Origin: an uncultured Verrucomicrobiales bacterium
GTDB taxonomy: Bacteria > Verrucomicrobiota > Verrucomicrobiia > Verrucomicrobiales > Akkermansiaceae
Length of the DNA: 7,034 bases
Direction of reading: 5' to 3'
NCBI GenBank assembly: GCA_938001985.1
Contig: CALLBE010000120.1
Coordinates: forward strand, 1-7,034
Both the position numbers and the translations under genes were made by a program. The notes under the pieces are model-generated. The model did not search any database, was not told where the DNA came from, and saw nothing but the letters and a program-made list of their open reading frames with translations. Positions 6,142 through 7,034 of the stretch are shown here, piece after piece. Every line of letters begins with the position of its first letter. Position 1 is the first letter of the stretch.

Positions 6142-6549
6142 ATGCTAGAATACACAACCACCGAAGAAGTTATGTTTTTTGATACCGATTGTGGAGGCGT
6201 CGTCCACAACCTCGCCTATCTTCGAATGATTGAAACCTGCCGAACCAAGCTGGCTGAAAAAATGGGCATGAACCTTCAAAGCATGTCAAAAACCCAACAA
6301 TTCCCCGTACTTGTATCCACCGAGATTCAGTACAAGAAACCTGCCGTCTTAGGTGACAAAATAAAAACCATCGGCAAGTTAACACAAATCAAAGGCGCAA
6401 AATTCTGGTGTTCTTTTGAAATGGTTGATGAGCAAACCCAGACCTTACTCATCACCTGCACCCAGTCTTTAGCCCTCGTTCAAATGCCAAAAGGAAAACC
6501 TCTACGCCTTCCCGCTCACCTACGAGAACTAGTCACCAACAAAACTTAG
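6142..6549 (+). CDS. Acyl-CoA thioesterase of the 4HBT/YbgC hot-dog family
   Basis: A cytoplasmic hot-dog-fold enzyme (135 aa, the usual length) that probably hydrolyses an acyl-CoA or aryl-CoA thioester. The family signature is at the N-terminus: VMFFDTDCGGVVHNLAYLRMIE (residues 10-31, two parts VMFFDTDCGG and VVHNLAYLRMIE). Asp16 is in the position of the catalytic aspartate of 4-hydroxybenzoyl-CoA thioesterase, with conserved Gly19, His22, Asn23 and Tyr26. The later strands, EIQYKKPAVLGDKIKT (61-76) and a region ending TCTQSLALV, fit the fold. The substrate cannot be read: short-chain acyl-CoA (YbgC), 4-hydroxybenzoyl-CoA and DHNA-CoA thioesterases all share this pattern. There are no tol-pal genes beside it, unlike many ybgC loci. 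It is divergent from the secretion operon and isolated from the next gene by 166 bp, so it is probably monocistronic. The ATG has no Shine-Dalgarno sequence. Confidence 0.92.
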   Translation: MLEYTTTEEVMFFDTDCGGVVHNLAYLRMIETCRTKLAEKMGMNLQSMSKTQQFPVLVSTEIQYKKPAVLGDKIKTIGKLTQIKGAKFWCSFEMVDEQTQTLLITCTQSLALVQMPKGKPLRLPAHLRELVTNKT

Positions 6550-6715
6550 TTCAAAGGTCACCGCCTTACAACACAACCTATAAAGCAATCTCTCTAAAAT
6601 TTTAAAAAACAAACCTAAAAAAATTGATTTTTGAATAAAAGGTAATAAAACATTAAAATATAAAACCAAAAACAAACCTGAATAGTTAACCAACCTCAGT
6701 ATATCCTTATAAAAA
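6550..6715. other. AT-rich intergenic region
   Basis: 166 bp between the thioesterase and DUF1080 genes, very AT-rich. It contains a perfect TAAAATTTTA palindrome (6595-6604) and AAAAAT-TG-ATTTTT (6619-6632), but no GC stem followed by a T-run, so no convincing intrinsic terminator. Promoter-like boxes are present (for example TTGATT at 6624 with TAAAAC at 6646, 16 bp apart) but weak. No RNA gene is seen. Confidence 0.4.
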
Positions 6716-7034
6716 ATGACAAAAACACTCTTTAAATTTGGCTTCTTAATTGCATTAAGTTGCATAAATCTTCAAGCTGCTGATTACACCCCTCTCTTTA
6801 ATGGCAAGGACCTTACTGGCTGGGAAATGAAAAACCCTTACAGCCACTTTGGCTTAATAAAGGAAGGGATTGAAAAGCTAGAGAGAGGCGATAAGGCTAG
6901 CCTTTTAGGTAAAAATTTGCTTAAGCAAATTAGTATTGAAAACGGTGTGATAACCTACAAAAGAAAAGGTAAAGGCAGATTCTTAAAAACAGTCAAAGAC
7001 TTTGGAGATATTGAATTAGAATTAGAATTTAAAT
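6716..7034 (+). CDS. Secreted 3-keto-disaccharide hydrolase / DUF1080 protein, N-terminal part, runs off the right edge
   Basis: I translated this open frame directly; it has no stop before the window ends, giving 106 codons. Residues 1-21 form a signal peptide (Lys-rich start, hydrophobic GFLIALSCINL, likely cleavage after LQA), so the protein is exported. A cysteine at 16 is a poor lipobox, so a lipoprotein is possible but less likely. The mature part begins with the family hallmark YTPLFNGKDLTGW (24-36), and later has ENGVI (75-79), then FLKTVKDFGDIELELEFK (89-106), matching the DUF1080 (PF06439) pattern of DGVI, L.T...YGDFEL..EF. Members are concanavalin-like beta-sandwich proteins acting on glycans or 3-keto-glycosides, abundant in Planctomycetota and Verrucomicrobiota. 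About 38 residues separate GW and ENGVI, more than in many homologues. The ATG follows an A-rich stretch without a Shine-Dalgarno sequence. Confidence 0.88.
   Translation, partial: MTKTLFKFGFLIALSCINLQAADYTPLFNGKDLTGWEMKNPYSHFGLIKEGIEKLERGDKASLLGKNLLKQISIENGVITYKRKGKGRFLKTVKDFGDIELELEFK

Noticed and set aside
6550..6570. A possible terminator hairpin AAGG-TCACCG-CCTT after the thioesterase gene
   Set aside because: The stem is only 4 bp and is not followed by a T-run.
6686..6713. Promoter pair TTAACC-16-TATAAA just before the DUF1080 start
   Set aside because: The -10 box would end 3 bases before the ATG, placing the transcription start inside the coding sequence.
6529..6765. Minus-strand open frame spanning the gap between the thioesterase and DUF1080 genes
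   Set aside because: It is hydrophobic low-complexity sequence produced by AT-rich DNA, and it overlaps the signal peptide of the convincing DUF1080 gene on the other strand.

Overview
The window is a 7.0 kb piece of bacterial chromosome with moderate GC and an AT-rich feel. It suggests a Verrucomicrobiota-like organism (PVC superphylum, possibly Opitutae/Puniceicoccales). This is inferred from three things: a secreted 3-keto-disaccharide hydrolase (DUF1080) gene, a type II secretion gene string with two tandem GspE/PilB ATPases followed by GspF and GspG, and a stand-alone gene for zinc-less ribosomal protein S14. No 16S rRNA or other decisive marker is present, so the phylum is an inference.

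Layout. Seven genes lie on the minus strand. Reading from the divergent promoter region at about 5987-6141 leftwards, the first four are gspE paralogue 1 (5986-4322, GTG start), gspE paralogue 2 (4309-2648), gspF (2638-1391) and gspG (1375-872). They are spaced 9-15 bp apart and form a clear operon. A 98-bp gap carries a candidate promoter and an AT-rich inverted repeat. After it comes a second tight cluster: rpsN (773-504), a small His/Asp-rich lipoprotein gene (499-290) and the start of a sodium:solute symporter gene (279 to the left edge, incomplete). Two genes lie on the plus strand, divergent from the secretion operon: a YbgC-like hot-dog acyl-CoA thioesterase (6142-6549) and, after a very AT-rich 166-bp gap, the first 106 codons of the DUF1080 protein (6716 to the right edge, incomplete).

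How the genes fit together. The E-E-F-G string encodes the cytoplasmic motor ATPases, the inner-membrane platform and the major pseudopilin of a type II secretion (or closely related type IV filament) machine. The secretin and the other parts are not in the window. Each ATPase keeps Walker A, the Asp/His boxes and the tetracysteine zinc motif, but each departs from consensus at a different place near Walker B, which hints at specialised subunits. The DUF1080 protein has a signal peptide and is exported; whether it is a client of this machine cannot be told. In the rpsN cluster, a zinc-independent S14 sits next to a His/Asp-rich putative metal-binding lipoprotein. That suggests, but does not prove, a link to metal homeostasis.

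Most of the window is ordinary genes. I see no mobile element, CRISPR array, tRNA or rRNA. I found no wholly new system; the most interesting points are the rpsN/His-rich lipoprotein pairing and the divergent tandem ATPases.
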